A stretch of DNA of 9,735 bases from contig CANRGF010000024.1 of assembly GCA_947630075.1 (NCBI GenBank), positions 1-9,735 of the forward strand. Reading direction: 5' to 3'. Positions 1 to 6,296 of the stretch are shown here, in pieces (position 1 is the stretch's first letter; every line of letters starts with the position of its first letter). Under the pieces are notes generated by a model that was not told where the DNA came from, did not search any database, and was given only the letters and a program-made list of their open reading frames with translations. Made by a program: the position numbers and the translations under genes. Origin of the DNA: an uncultured Clostridia bacterium. GTDB taxonomy: Bacteria > Bacillota > Clostridia > Christensenellales > UBA1242.

Positions 1-877
1 CTTGTGGCTGAATGTTTTCAAATTTATTGATTGGCTCACCTTCCGTTTGCGTTTTAACTTCTGCCCCAAAGCCTAAAGTGGATGCGCCTGTGCGCTCGCT
101 TATGATTTTGTCTAGCCCAACAAATGCGCCGCCGCAGATGAATAAGATGTTTGTGGTGTCTATCTTAATATTTTCTTGTTGAGGATGTTTGCGCCCGCCC
201 TGAGGAGGGACAGACGCGATTGTACCCTCTAAGATTTTTAAAAGGGCTTGCTGAACGCCTTCACCACTCACATCGCGCGTGATGGAAACATTTTGCGTCT
301 TGCGAGCAATTTTATCTATTTCATCTATATAAATTATGCCGCGCTGCGCTTTTTCAATGTCGTAATCCGCATTTTGAATGAGTTTTAGCAAGATGTTTTC
401 CACATCATCGCCAACATAACCCGCCTCGGTTAGTGCGGTGGCATCGCTTGAAGCAAATGGCACTTTAAGCATTTTAGCTAGCGTTTTGGCGAGCAGAGTT
501 TTGCCTGAGCCTGTTGGACCTATCAAAAGGACATTTGATTTCTCCAACTCAACCTCGTCTTGCGCATTTTCACGCTTAATCATATTATAATTTATGCGCT
601 TATAATGATTATAAACAGACACGGCTAGAATTTTTTTAACCTCGTCTTGCCCGATGACAAAATCATCTAAGCGCGCCTTTATTTCTTGCGGCTTTGGAAG
701 GTCGATAAATTCATTTTTATCATTTTTCTTTTTGCGCGCATTAAAGTCCATAAGGTCTTTAGCGATATTAACACAATCTTTGCAAATAAAGCAATCACCC
801 TCAGTGTTGCTAATAATATCGGTTAATTCTCTCGCCGGACGCCCACAGAAAGAGCAAATGGTTTCAATTTCTCTCAA
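1..877 (-). CDS. clpX: ClpX, ATP-dependent unfoldase subunit of ClpXP protease (3' end outside window)
   Basis: ClpX is a AAA+ ring ATPase that recognises tagged proteins, unfolds them and feeds them into ClpP. The first 292 codons are visible, about 70% of the usual 410-430 aa. Seen in order: an N-terminal zinc-binding domain with CSFC (residues 8-11) and C32-x2-C35; Walker A GPTGSGKT (120-127); pore loop GYVG (153-156); Walker B ending in D185-E186; and an LGF tripeptide at 268-270, where ClpX carries the IGF-type loop that docks on ClpP. The start is TTG at 877-875: an in-frame TGA lies two codons upstream, a GGGGTG ribosome site sits 4 nt before it, and the protein then begins right at the zinc finger. 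It lies 77 bp after the preceding gene, with no obvious terminator between them, so it may be co-transcribed with clpP. No CtsR- or CIRCE-like operator was seen. The identity is secure. Confidence 0.97.
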   Translation of the reverse strand, partial: MREIETICSFCGRPARELTDIISNTEGDCFICKDCVNIAKDLMDFNARKKKNDKNEFIDLPKPQEIKARLDDFVIGQDEVKKILAVSVYNHYKRINYNMIKRENAQDEVELEKSNVLLIGPTGSGKTLLAKTLAKMLKVPFASSDATALTEAGYVGDDVENILLKLIQNADYDIEKAQRGIIYIDEIDKIARKTQNVSITRDVSGEGVQQALLKILEGTIASVPPQGGRKHPQQENIKIDTTNILFICGGAFVGLDKIISERTGASTLGFGAEVKTQTEGEPINKFENIQPQ

Positions 878-911
878 AATTCACCCCTTTATATATCTAT
901 TATTTAACATT

Positions 912-950
912 ATTATGTTTTAATACTAATATATTTTAATTATGTTTTAA
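912..950. repeat. Pair of 12-bp direct repeats upstream of clpX
   Basis: The sequence ATTATGTTTTAA occurs at 912-923 and again at 939-950, 27 bp start to start, in the 77-bp spacer between clpX and the preceding gene. The first copy also forms a short inverted repeat with the AACAT just before it (AACAT-tatt-ATGTT). The spacer is extremely AT-rich, so chance is a real possibility. It could be a binding site for a regulator of clpX, but it matches no operator I know. Confidence 0.45.
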
Positions 951-954
951 CTCA

Positions 955-1278
955 TTAAATTAAATCAACATTAGTTGTTATTGGTTCTAAATAGTTTATT
1001 TTTTTATTGTTTTTAGTTGCATATTCAATTTCGGATTTTGTGCTAGAACCTATATATCCATTTTTGTTTATAACAAAAATTTCATCGGACATGTCAATTT
1101 TTCTTTTGTGCATATCGTCAAGCATTTGTTTAATATCGTTTGTCAAATCTCCTAATTCTAAAAAATTTGGTGTTAAAACAATGTTTCCTTGAAATGTCAA
1201 TTTTTTTTGAACGGCTAAAAAATCTTCTTTAAATTTAACACTTCCGCACAATGTTATAACTTTAAATTTGCCTAACAT
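955..1278 (-). CDS. Nucleoside 2-deoxyribosyltransferase-like protein
   Basis: This 107-aa protein resembles the small Rossmann-like nucleoside 2-deoxyribosyltransferase superfamily, whose members cleave or transfer the N-glycosidic bond of deoxynucleosides or nucleotides. Seen: an N-terminal beta strand and glycine turn VITLCGS (residues 7-13) suited to a phosphate or nucleotide site; DDMHKRKIDMSDEIFVIN (54-71), the helix and strand typical of the family; and GYIGSSTKSEIEYA (74-87), where E83 would be the catalytic glutamate by family analogy. Substrate is unknown and activity is inferred only. The ATG at 1278 has an AAGGAAG site 6 nt upstream. It lies 40 bp after clpP and 77 bp before clpX, on the same strand. 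Base composition is odd: by hand count 961-1260 is about 26% GC against about 44% for 1321-1680 in clpP, which suggests later acquisition. The family call is moderately sure; the function is not. Confidence 0.72.
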   Translation of the reverse strand: MLGKFKVITLCGSVKFKEDFLAVQKKLTFQGNIVLTPNFLELGDLTNDIKQMLDDMHKRKIDMSDEIFVINKNGYIGSSTKSEIEYATKNNKKINYLEPITTNVDLI

Positions 1279-1318
1279 ATTGCTTCCTTTTGTAAAAAAA
1301 ATTTAAACTATTTATTTT

Positions 1319-1897
1319 TTATTTGCGCTTTTCAAAAATTTTGTCAACAAGGCCATATTTTAGTGCGGCTTTGGCGTCTAAGAAATTATCGCGGTCGGTA
1401 TCCTTAGTGATTGTGGAGATATCTTTGCCCGTGTTGTCCGCCAAAATCTTATTAAGGGTTTCGCGAGTTTTTTGAATATGCTTTGCATGGATTTCTATAT
1501 CGCTAGCCTGACCTTGTGCGCCACCGAGTGGCTGATGAATCATCACTTCGCTGTGTGGAAGGCAAACGCGTTTGCCCTTTGCCCCACTAGACAAAATCAC
1601 AGCAGCCATGCTTGCAGCCATGCCGATGCAAATTGTGGAAACATCGCATTTGATATATTGCATAGTGTCATAAATTGCAAGCCCGGCAGAAACGCTGCCA
1701 CCCGGACTATTAATATACATGAAAATGTCTTTATCTGGGTTTTTGCCTTCCAAATAAATTAGTTGTGCAACAACTGTGTTTGCAACATTATCATCAATTT
1801 CGCCTGATAGAAAGACTATTCTATCTTCAAGCAAGCGGGAATAGATATCATAACTGCGCTCAACATTCCCAACTTGGTCAATAACCATAGGTATCAT
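1319..1897 (-). CDS. clpP: ClpP, ATP-dependent Clp protease proteolytic subunit
   Basis: ClpP forms the double-heptamer serine peptidase barrel that degrades proteins delivered by ClpX in the cytosol. The 192-aa product has the usual full length of about 190-200 aa. The catalytic triad is visible: S97 in GMAAS, H121 in MIHQP, and D170 in TDRD. The substrate-binding loop SPGGSVSAG (64-72) and the handle-helix region with AQGQASDIEIHAKHI (127-141) are intact. The ATG at 1897 has an AAGGAGAAG ribosome site at good spacing. A second Met follows at residue 4, but the ribosome site favours the first. It lies 12 bp after the unrecognised 153-aa gene and is part of the tig-clpP-clpX unit. Identity is secure. 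Confidence 0.98.
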   Translation of the reverse strand: MIPMVIDQVGNVERSYDIYSRLLEDRIVFLSGEIDDNVANTVVAQLIYLEGKNPDKDIFMYINSPGGSVSAGLAIYDTMQYIKCDVSTICIGMAASMAAVILSSGAKGKRVCLPHSEVMIHQPLGGAQGQASDIEIHAKHIQKTRETLNKILADNTGKDISTITKDTDRDNFLDAKAALKYGLVDKIFEKRK

Positions 1898-1909
1898 AAA
1901 ACTTCTCCT

Positions 1910-2371
1910 TTATAAATTTACATTTGCTGAATTTTGCAAATTTGAAACAAGATAAATAATTTGCCTATCTTCTTTCATGTTTTCTGCATATTTAGTGCCT
2001 TTAGCGATGATATCCTCCGCATAGAGCTCTTCAACAACATAATAATTTGTGTCGCTCTCCACTAAATATTCTTCTTCATTTTTTTCAATTTCATCTTTGC
2101 CATAACTAGATATAACCACTTTGGTTTCTGGATAATTTTTCGTTGCTTTCCATAGTATGGTGAATTTTTGCTGATATCCGTCAAATTTTGTTTCGGTGAT
2201 TTCATCGCAATGAGATTTGTTCAATAAAAAGGAGAGCAAATTTTTATCTAGCATCACCAATTTGCCAGCGTGGTCTTTATAAAAGTTTGCCAACCAATCT
2301 AGCGGACAAACATTTTTGTTTACCCTTGCTTTTAAATAAAAATCGTCTATGCTAACAATATTTTTATCCAT
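1910..2371 (-). CDS. Hypothetical protein of 153 aa between tig and clpP
   Basis: I do not recognise this protein. It is soluble and charged, with no signal peptide or membrane segment. It appears to be mixed alpha/beta, with strands near KLVML (37-41), KFTILW (69-74), TKVVISSY (83-90) and YYVVEEL (109-115), an acidic middle part (EIEKNEEE, 94-101) and a hydrophobic strand RQIIYLVSN near the end (136-144). The ATG at 2371 follows an AGGAG site, and the gene is evenly spaced: 12 bp after the trigger factor stop and 12 bp before the clpP start. It is therefore surely co-transcribed and co-translated with them. GC looks lower than in clpP (roughly one third). A role in proteostasis is suggested only by position. 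It is well supported as a real gene by spacing and ribosome site. Confidence 0.82.
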   Translation of the reverse strand: MDKNIVSIDDFYLKARVNKNVCPLDWLANFYKDHAGKLVMLDKNLLSFLLNKSHCDEITETKFDGYQQKFTILWKATKNYPETKVVISSYGKDEIEKNEEEYLVESDTNYYVVEELYAEDIIAKGTKYAENMKEDRQIIYLVSNLQNSANVNL

Positions 2372-2383
2372 ATATTTCTCCTA

Positions 2384-3667
2384 CTATTTTATTGTGTTAT
2401 TGGCACGCAAGAATTCGGTTATCTTTTTCATAAGCATTTCGTTGGCAACACGATTTACCATATTATTATTGTCCTCACGCTTGATTTCTTCCAAAGTTTT
2501 GCCAGAGTTTTTTGCCATTTCAACAAGTTTCTTGTCGATTTCTTCTTGAGTGATATCCAAATTCTCAACTCTAATCAATTTTTCAAGCACCAAGCGAGCC
2601 TTCACATTGCGAGTGGCATTTGTGCGGACTTCTGCTTTGAAATCGTCCATCGATTTGCCGATATATTTAACATAATCTTCTAGCGTGATGCCTTGATATT
2701 TCATCTGCATTTCTATGCCATTTAATTGGCGATTAAGCTCTTCATCAACCAACACTTCTGGTGGGGTGAGCTCAGTGTCATCAATCAATTTATCGAGCAT
2801 ATCGTTATCCAATTCAATTTCTGCCCTATCGTTTGCCTCTTTATTTAAGCGGTCAGTGATGCTCTTTTTAAACTCGTCAACCGAACTAAACTCGGTGGAA
2901 TTGGACACAAATTCTTCATCCAACTTTGGTGTTACGCGCTCACGCACTGCCTTAATTTCGCACTTAAATGTGGCAGGCTTATTTCTTAAACTCTCTTCAT
3001 GATAATCAGCAGGGAATGTTACAACAACATCTTTTTTATCCCCAACATTGAGGCCGATAAGTTGCTCTTCAAAATCACCGATGAAGGTGTGGCTGCCAAT
3101 CTTTAATTGATAGTTTTCTGCCTTGCCCCCATCAAAAGGCTTGCCGTCAATATAGCCATCAAAATTCAAGTTTACGAAATCTTCGTTTTTTACAGGCTTT
3201 TTGGTTTCCACCAAGCGAGAAGCTCGCAAAAGCTCACGGTCAATGGCGTCCTGAACATCTTTATCTGTAACTTTAACTTCTTGTTTTGTGAAAGTGAGCC
3301 CTTTATATTGAGCAAGCTCAAAAGTTGGCACGCAAGGAATTGAAAGCACGAGGTCCACTCCCGTCTCTCCCACCTGCTTTATTTCAAGCTTTGGACTATC
3401 AACTGGCTTAATATCTTGATTTTCACGCAAAACTAAAGTGTAAGCCTTATAATAAACTTCATCAAGTGCGCCTTCAACGAACGCACCTGCACCATAGGCT
3501 TTTTCAATCATATTGCGTGGGGCATGACCTTTTCTAAACCCCGGCAAATTATATTTGCTTTTGTTTTTTTCATAAGATGAATTTAATGCTTCATCCCACT
3601 CTTGTGGCCCAACATGAATGTTTGCCACAATCAGTGAGCCTTTTTGTTTGTCTAATGTGTACTCCAT
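2384..3667 (-). CDS. tig: Trigger factor, ribosome-associated chaperone and prolyl isomerase
   Basis: Trigger factor binds beside the ribosomal exit tunnel and shields nascent chains. The 427 aa match the family's usual length of about 430. Three domains are seen: an N-terminal ribosome-binding domain (about 1-115) with the signature GFRKGHAP at 43-50; an FKBP-type peptidyl-prolyl isomerase domain (about 163-241) with DFVNLNFDGYIDG, then IGDFEEQLIGLNVGD and TFPADY; and a long helical C-terminal chaperone domain (about 245-427) rich in Lys, Glu and Asn. The ATG at 3667 has a strong AAGGAGAT ribosome site. It is the first gene of the tig-clpP-clpX unit, preceded by a probable promoter and by the terminator of the upstream unit. 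Identity is secure. Confidence 0.97.
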   Translation of the reverse strand: MEYTLDKQKGSLIVANIHVGPQEWDEALNSSYEKNKSKYNLPGFRKGHAPRNMIEKAYGAGAFVEGALDEVYYKAYTLVLRENQDIKPVDSPKLEIKQVGETGVDLVLSIPCVPTFELAQYKGLTFTKQEVKVTDKDVQDAIDRELLRASRLVETKKPVKNEDFVNLNFDGYIDGKPFDGGKAENYQLKIGSHTFIGDFEEQLIGLNVGDKKDVVVTFPADYHEESLRNKPATFKCEIKAVRERVTPKLDEEFVSNSTEFSSVDEFKKSITDRLNKEANDRAEIELDNDMLDKLIDDTELTPPEVLVDEELNRQLNGIEMQMKYQGITLEDYVKYIGKSMDDFKAEVRTNATRNVKARLVLEKLIRVENLDITQEEIDKKLVEMAKNSGKTLEEIKREDNNNMVNRVANEMLMKKITEFLRANNTIK

Positions 3668-3702
3668 ATAATCTCCTTAAATATTTATATATAAACCTAT
3701 TA

Positions 3703-3731
3703 AGTTTAGCATAAAAAAAATAAAAAAGCAA
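3703..3731 (-). promoter_or_regulatory. Probable sigma-A promoter of the tig-clpP-clpX unit
   Basis: On the minus strand, TTGCTT at 3731-3726 and TAAACT at 3708-3703 are 17 bp apart. A TG dinucleotide (TGC at 3711-3709) precedes the -10 box, which makes it an extended -10 type. The expected start of transcription is near 3696, giving a leader of about 29 nt with AAGGAGAT just before the tig ATG. The hexamers match the consensus only moderately (3/6 and 4/6). The position between a terminator and tig supports the call. Confidence 0.55.
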
Positions 3732-3761
3732 TAATTTGATTAAATATTTTCTTTGTGCAAT

Positions 3762-3787
3762 AAAAAAGGCAAAAACTATGTTTTGCC
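3762..3787 (-). terminator. Rho-independent terminator after the small membrane protein pair
   Basis: Read on the minus strand, a 7-bp perfect stem GGCAAAA/TTTTGCC (3787-3781 with 3774-3768) encloses a 6-nt loop and is followed at once by six T residues (3767-3762). It starts directly after the stop codon of the 113-aa gene. The opposite strand lacks a T-run as good, so it acts mainly on the minus strand. It separates this unit from tig. Confidence 0.88.
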
Positions 3788-4129
3788 TTAAACGATGAAA
3801 GATATTGCAAGCACAATAAGAATTAGCGCAAAGCCAAAGCCTCCAAATATTGCAACGCGCTTTTGCTTTTTTAATCCCTTTTTAAAATACTGCATTTCAA
3901 AGAGCATATTGTCATTTTGCTCTTCTTGCATCTCCATATCCACCAGCCTAGATTTTTCTTCAAAGTCTGAGCACCTTTTCACTGAAAATAAAATTACTGC
4001 CACACTCAAAAAAATCAAACCAAAACACAAGCAGTGATTATTTTTAAGCACGCTGCCTAGAATTAATAGAATAATTGAAATAAATAAACTCACCAGACAT
4101 AAGGTGAGTTTATAATCTAACCTTTTCAT
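3788..4129 (-). CDS. Hypothetical small membrane protein, 113 aa
   Basis: I do not recognise this protein. It has three hydrophobic segments: about residues 8-27 (LTLCLVSLFISIILLILGSV), 32-51 (a Cys-containing segment) and 92-113 (a Gly/Phe/Ile/Leu segment reaching the C-terminus). A charged stretch of about 40 residues (52-91: SVKRCSDFEEKSR, then an acidic and Gln-rich part, then KKGLKKQKR) lies between the last two and is probably cytoplasmic and partly helical. The ATG at 4129 has no Shine-Dalgarno site. It lies 9 nt after the stop of the 72-aa gene in the same frame, so expression probably depends on translational coupling, or on a read-through that would join the two. A terminator follows the stop immediately. 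It is likely a real gene, because of the consistent membrane topology and the terminator; function unknown. Confidence 0.7.
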   Translation of the reverse strand: MKRLDYKLTLCLVSLFISIILLILGSVLKNNHCLCFGLIFLSVAVILFSVKRCSDFEEKSRLVDMEMQEEQNDNMLFEMQYFKKGLKKQKRVAIFGGFGFALILIVLAISFIV

Positions 4130-4138
4130 TAAAATTGA

Positions 4139-4357
4139 TTAAGCAATCATCCAGCCAATGTTTTTGCGAGCTCTTGCATATTGGAATGCGAAAACTGCAG
4201 TGATTGCATAAGCAATAACTTGGGCAATCAAAGTCATAGCGCTAACAAGGCCAGAACTCAAACTAAGAGCTGAGAAGATTTTTGCCAAAACCAAAGCGAT
4301 TGCCACAAGACCAATTGCAATGTATGACAAGAAAGTTACAAGACCTTTACCCTTCAT
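4139..4357 (-). CDS. Hypothetical two-segment membrane protein, 72 aa
   Basis: I do not recognise this protein. It has a short basic N-terminus (MKGKG), a hydrophobic helix at about 6-28, a second at about 38-61, and a basic tail (RARKN) ending GWMIA. Both helices are rich in Ala, Leu and Ile. Expression signals are unusually strong: a perfect AGGAGG ribosome site 5 nt before the ATG and a promoter with a perfect TATAAT box just upstream. The tail ends in hydrophobic residues right after the basic group, as if a third helix were beginning when the TAA is reached. The next gene is in the same frame 9 nt later. It could be a small abundant membrane protein, or the first part of a longer gene broken by a stop codon. 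Confidence 0.75.
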   Translation of the reverse strand: MKGKGLVTFLSYIAIGLVAIALVLAKIFSALSLSSGLVSAMTLIAQVIAYAITAVFAFQYARARKNIGWMIA

Positions 4358-4374
4358 TTTTCCCTCCTAATTTT

Positions 4375-4404
4375 ATTATATCACAAAAGTTTTCTTATTT
4401 GCAA
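4375..4404 (-). promoter_or_regulatory. Strong extended -10 promoter for the 72-aa membrane protein
   Basis: On the minus strand TGATATAAT (4383-4375) is a perfect extended -10 element. A weak -35 (TTGCAA, 4404-4399) lies 18 bp upstream. A-tracts further upstream could act as an UP element. Transcription would start near 4368, that is at the AGGAGG ribosome site, leaving a leader of only about 11 nt. Confidence 0.8.
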
Positions 4405-4424
4405 ACAAATTTCAAACAAAATTT

Positions 4425-4473
4425 AAATTTTTAAAAAATTTGATAAATTTAGGCAAAATTTTTAAAAATTTGC
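4425..4473. repeat. A/T-tract direct repeat and imperfect palindrome in the spacer after rluD
   Basis: The spacer 4358-4499 (142 bp) holds a near-identical pair, AAATTTTTAAAAAATTTG at 4425-4442 and AAATTTTTAAAAATTTG at 4456-4472, 31 bp apart and differing by one A. The second copy is the core of an imperfect palindrome bounded by GC (4453-4473). It lies between the rluD stop and the promoter of the 72-aa gene. It may bend DNA or stimulate that promoter. It is too weak and lacks a T-run at the right place to be called a terminator. Confidence 0.5.
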
Positions 4474-4499
4474 GCTTTTAATGGGTATTTTTTGCAATT

Positions 4500-5387
4500 T
4501 TATAATTTTTTTAAAACATCGCTAAAATATTTTGGCAGGGGCAATTCAAAAGACATTTGCTTTTTTGTGGTGGGATGAACGAATGAAATTTTATAAGCAT
4601 AGAGCAACTGCCCGCCCGAATAAATTTGCGTGGAGCCTCCATATAATTTATCCCCAACTATTGGGTGGCCGATAGATTTTAGATGGGCGCGAATTTGATG
4701 CGTCCTGCCCGTGGTGAGCTGGCAGTTTAGCAGAGTGAAATGGTCATAGACTTTATCGATTGTGAAAATTGTTTTGCTATAACGACCATTCTGCTCGCCC
4801 ACCATCGCCATCTGCTCGCGATTTTTAGGGTTTCTGCCAAGATAGCCTTCCACCACAAAATTTTCCTTAATCCTGCCAGCCACGAGTGCTTTATATTGGC
4901 GATTAAGCGATTTATCCTTGAGTTCGGCGGAGAGAATTTTGTGAGCATTATCCGTTTTGGCAACTATCATCAAACCGCCCGTGTCTTTATCTAATCTGTG
5001 CACAATGCCTGGGCGCAACACGCCATTGATTGACGATAGTTTTTTGATGTGAAACATCAGTGCGTTCACTAGCGTGTGTGATTTGGTGCTTGCGCATGGG
5101 TGGACAACCAAACCGACTTGCTTATTGATTATGAGCAAATCATCATCTTCATACACTATGTCTAGCGGAATATTTTCGGGTTCGGCAGAAATTTTTTCGG
5201 GTTGTTTTTCTTTCAACTCAATTTTGTCCCCCACCGATAATATATAACCCGCTTTCACTTTTTTGCCGTTGACGCTAATTGCACCTTCATCGTTTAGAGT
5301 TTTAATAAAACTGCGTGAAAAATCAGTGCGTTCAGCCAAGAACACATCTAGGCGAATATTACCCTTTTCAACAACAAAATTTTGCAC
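4500..5387 (-). CDS. rluD: RluA/RluD-family 23S rRNA pseudouridine synthase
   Basis: This enzyme isomerises specific uridines in 23S rRNA to pseudouridine. Its 295 aa match the family. An N-terminal S4 RNA-binding domain (about 11-60: RLDVFLAERTDFSRSFIKTL, then GAISVNGKKVKAGYILSVGD) is followed by the catalytic domain, which carries the signature HRLDKDTGG (130-138) with catalytic D133, the NKQVGLVVHP segment (89-97) and GRTHQIRAHL (227-236). The GTG start at 5387 is chosen because an AAGGG site lies 8 nt upstream and the S4 domain begins soon after. It starts 4 bp after the lspA stop, as in the common lspA-rluD (B. subtilis ylyB) pair. The exact uridine target cannot be read from the sequence, so RluD is used in the family sense. 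The gene ends without a convincing terminator. Confidence 0.93.
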   Translation of the reverse strand: MQNFVVEKGNIRLDVFLAERTDFSRSFIKTLNDEGAISVNGKKVKAGYILSVGDKIELKEKQPEKISAEPENIPLDIVYEDDDLLIINKQVGLVVHPCASTKSHTLVNALMFHIKKLSSINGVLRPGIVHRLDKDTGGLMIVAKTDNAHKILSAELKDKSLNRQYKALVAGRIKENFVVEGYLGRNPKNREQMAMVGEQNGRYSKTIFTIDKVYDHFTLLNCQLTTGRTHQIRAHLKSIGHPIVGDKLYGGSTQIYSGGQLLYAYKISFVHPTTKKQMSFELPLPKYFSDVLKKL

Positions 5388-5391
5388 AATG

Positions 5392-5853
5392 CTAACCCTT
5401 AACCTTTCCTTTTTTAAAGAATAAGATATAAATCACCATCATAATTGCGCCTATTGTTAGGAAACTATCTGCGAAATTAAACACAGGGAAAGACGGGAAA
5501 AAATCTAGAAAGATGAAATCTCGCACATAGCCTAGCATTAATCTATCCACAAGATTGCCAACTGCCCCGCCCAAAATGAAGCCGAGCGAAATTGAATAGA
5601 ACACGCTCTTTTGCTTAAACAAAATGTCTGCCACCACTATAGTGATAATCAAAACGAATGTTAGCACAGAAAGCAAAACAATATGATTGCTTAAAATGCC
5701 CCACGCTGCGCCACTATTCCCGCCATTTGAAGAGATTGACACGACATGAGGGATAACATTTTCATAGTCCACACTAAATAAAAAATGTTTGGTGGTGAGG
5801 TCCACCACCAAAACTGCAATAATTGTTAATGCTATAATTATCCATTTTTTCAT
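5392..5853 (-). CDS. lspA: Lipoprotein signal peptidase (signal peptidase II)
   Basis: LspA is an aspartyl protease of the cytoplasmic membrane that removes the signal peptide from diacylglyceryl-modified prolipoproteins. The 153 aa match the usual length. Four hydrophobic segments are visible (about 4-20, 57-77, 86-104 and 129-146). Family motifs are intact: D18-LTTK, N46-SGAAWG, GGAVGNLVDR (95-104) with catalytic D103, VRDF (110-113), and FPVFNFADS (122-130) with catalytic D129. The ATG overlaps the sepF stop by 4 bp (ATGA), so translation is coupled; a GAGG 14 nt upstream is a poor ribosome site by itself. rluD follows 4 bp after the stop. Identity is secure. Confidence 0.97.
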   Translation of the reverse strand: MKKWIIIALTIIAVLVVDLTTKHFLFSVDYENVIPHVVSISSNGGNSGAAWGILSNHIVLLSVLTFVLIITIVVADILFKQKSVFYSISLGFILGGAVGNLVDRLMLGYVRDFIFLDFFPSFPVFNFADSFLTIGAIMMVIYILFFKKGKVKG

Positions 5854-6287
5854 TTATTTTCATCTGGCCTCAAAATTTTATGCCCCTCAGGAGTGAGCAA
5901 GAACAAATCACCATGCCAACGATGAATGCTGCCATTTAACCCATAGATCGCGCCAGATAAAAAGTCGAGAATGCGGGTAGAATCAATATTGGCAATGCCT
6001 TCCAAATTAACTGCCACGGTTTGACCTTGCTTCAAATAGTCCACCACCTGCTGAATTTCTTTTTGCGTTTTTGGCTCAACCATGATTATGTTAGACTCTG
6101 CTTGAATGCCAAAGGCGTTGAAAGAATTGCTTGCAGGGATTGTTTCTGCCGTGTTGGTTTCGCCCTGCACACGCTCATGAAGATTAAAATTTGCATACTT
6201 ATCGTCTTGCACTTCGGTTTTAGACTTCTTTTTTTCGCTCTTACCCTCGAAACCAAGACCATGCATAACCCAATCAAAAAAGCCCAT
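5850..6287 (-). CDS. sepF: SepF, cell division protein and FtsZ membrane anchor
   Basis: SepF binds the C-terminal tail of FtsZ, tethers it to the membrane and forms rings that shape the septum. The 145 aa match the family. Seen: an N-terminal amphipathic membrane-binding helix (MGFFDWVMHGLGF), a Lys-rich and then flexible linker (about 16-63), and the C-terminal SepF core (about 65-133) with VDYLKQGQTVAVNLEG (82-97), FLSGAIYGLNGSI (109-121) and FLLTP (129-133). The ATG at 6287 has an AAAGGTG site placed in the 9-bp gap after the 85-aa gene. It overlaps lspA by 4 bp. In B. subtilis sepF lies in the ylm cluster with ylmG, ylmH and divIVA and then ileS; none of these is present between sepF and lspA here. 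Confidence 0.95.
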   Translation of the reverse strand: MGFFDWVMHGLGFEGKSEKKKSKTEVQDDKYANFNLHERVQGETNTAETIPASNSFNAFGIQAESNIIMVEPKTQKEIQQVVDYLKQGQTVAVNLEGIANIDSTRILDFLSGAIYGLNGSIHRWHGDLFLLTPEGHKILRPDENK

Positions 6288-6296
6288 AAAACACCT

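Noticed and set aside
654..923. Plus-strand open frame of 89 aa
   Set aside because: It lies opposite clpX and its spacer, has no ribosome site and encodes a low-complexity Ser/Leu/Ile-rich product typical of the antisense of a coding region.
878..3787. CIRCE or CtsR heat-shock operators near tig, clpP or clpX
   Set aside because: I looked for TTAGCACTC/GAGTGCTAA and for GGTCAAA-type tandem repeats in the spacers and found none.
4453..4473. Imperfect palindrome as terminator for rluD
   Set aside because: The stem is only 5 bp, then a mismatch and 3 A-T pairs, and no T-run follows it directly on the minus strand.
4727..4963. Minus-strand open frame of 78 aa inside rluD
   Set aside because: It is in another frame of a clear pseudouridine synthase gene and shows no plausible protein features.
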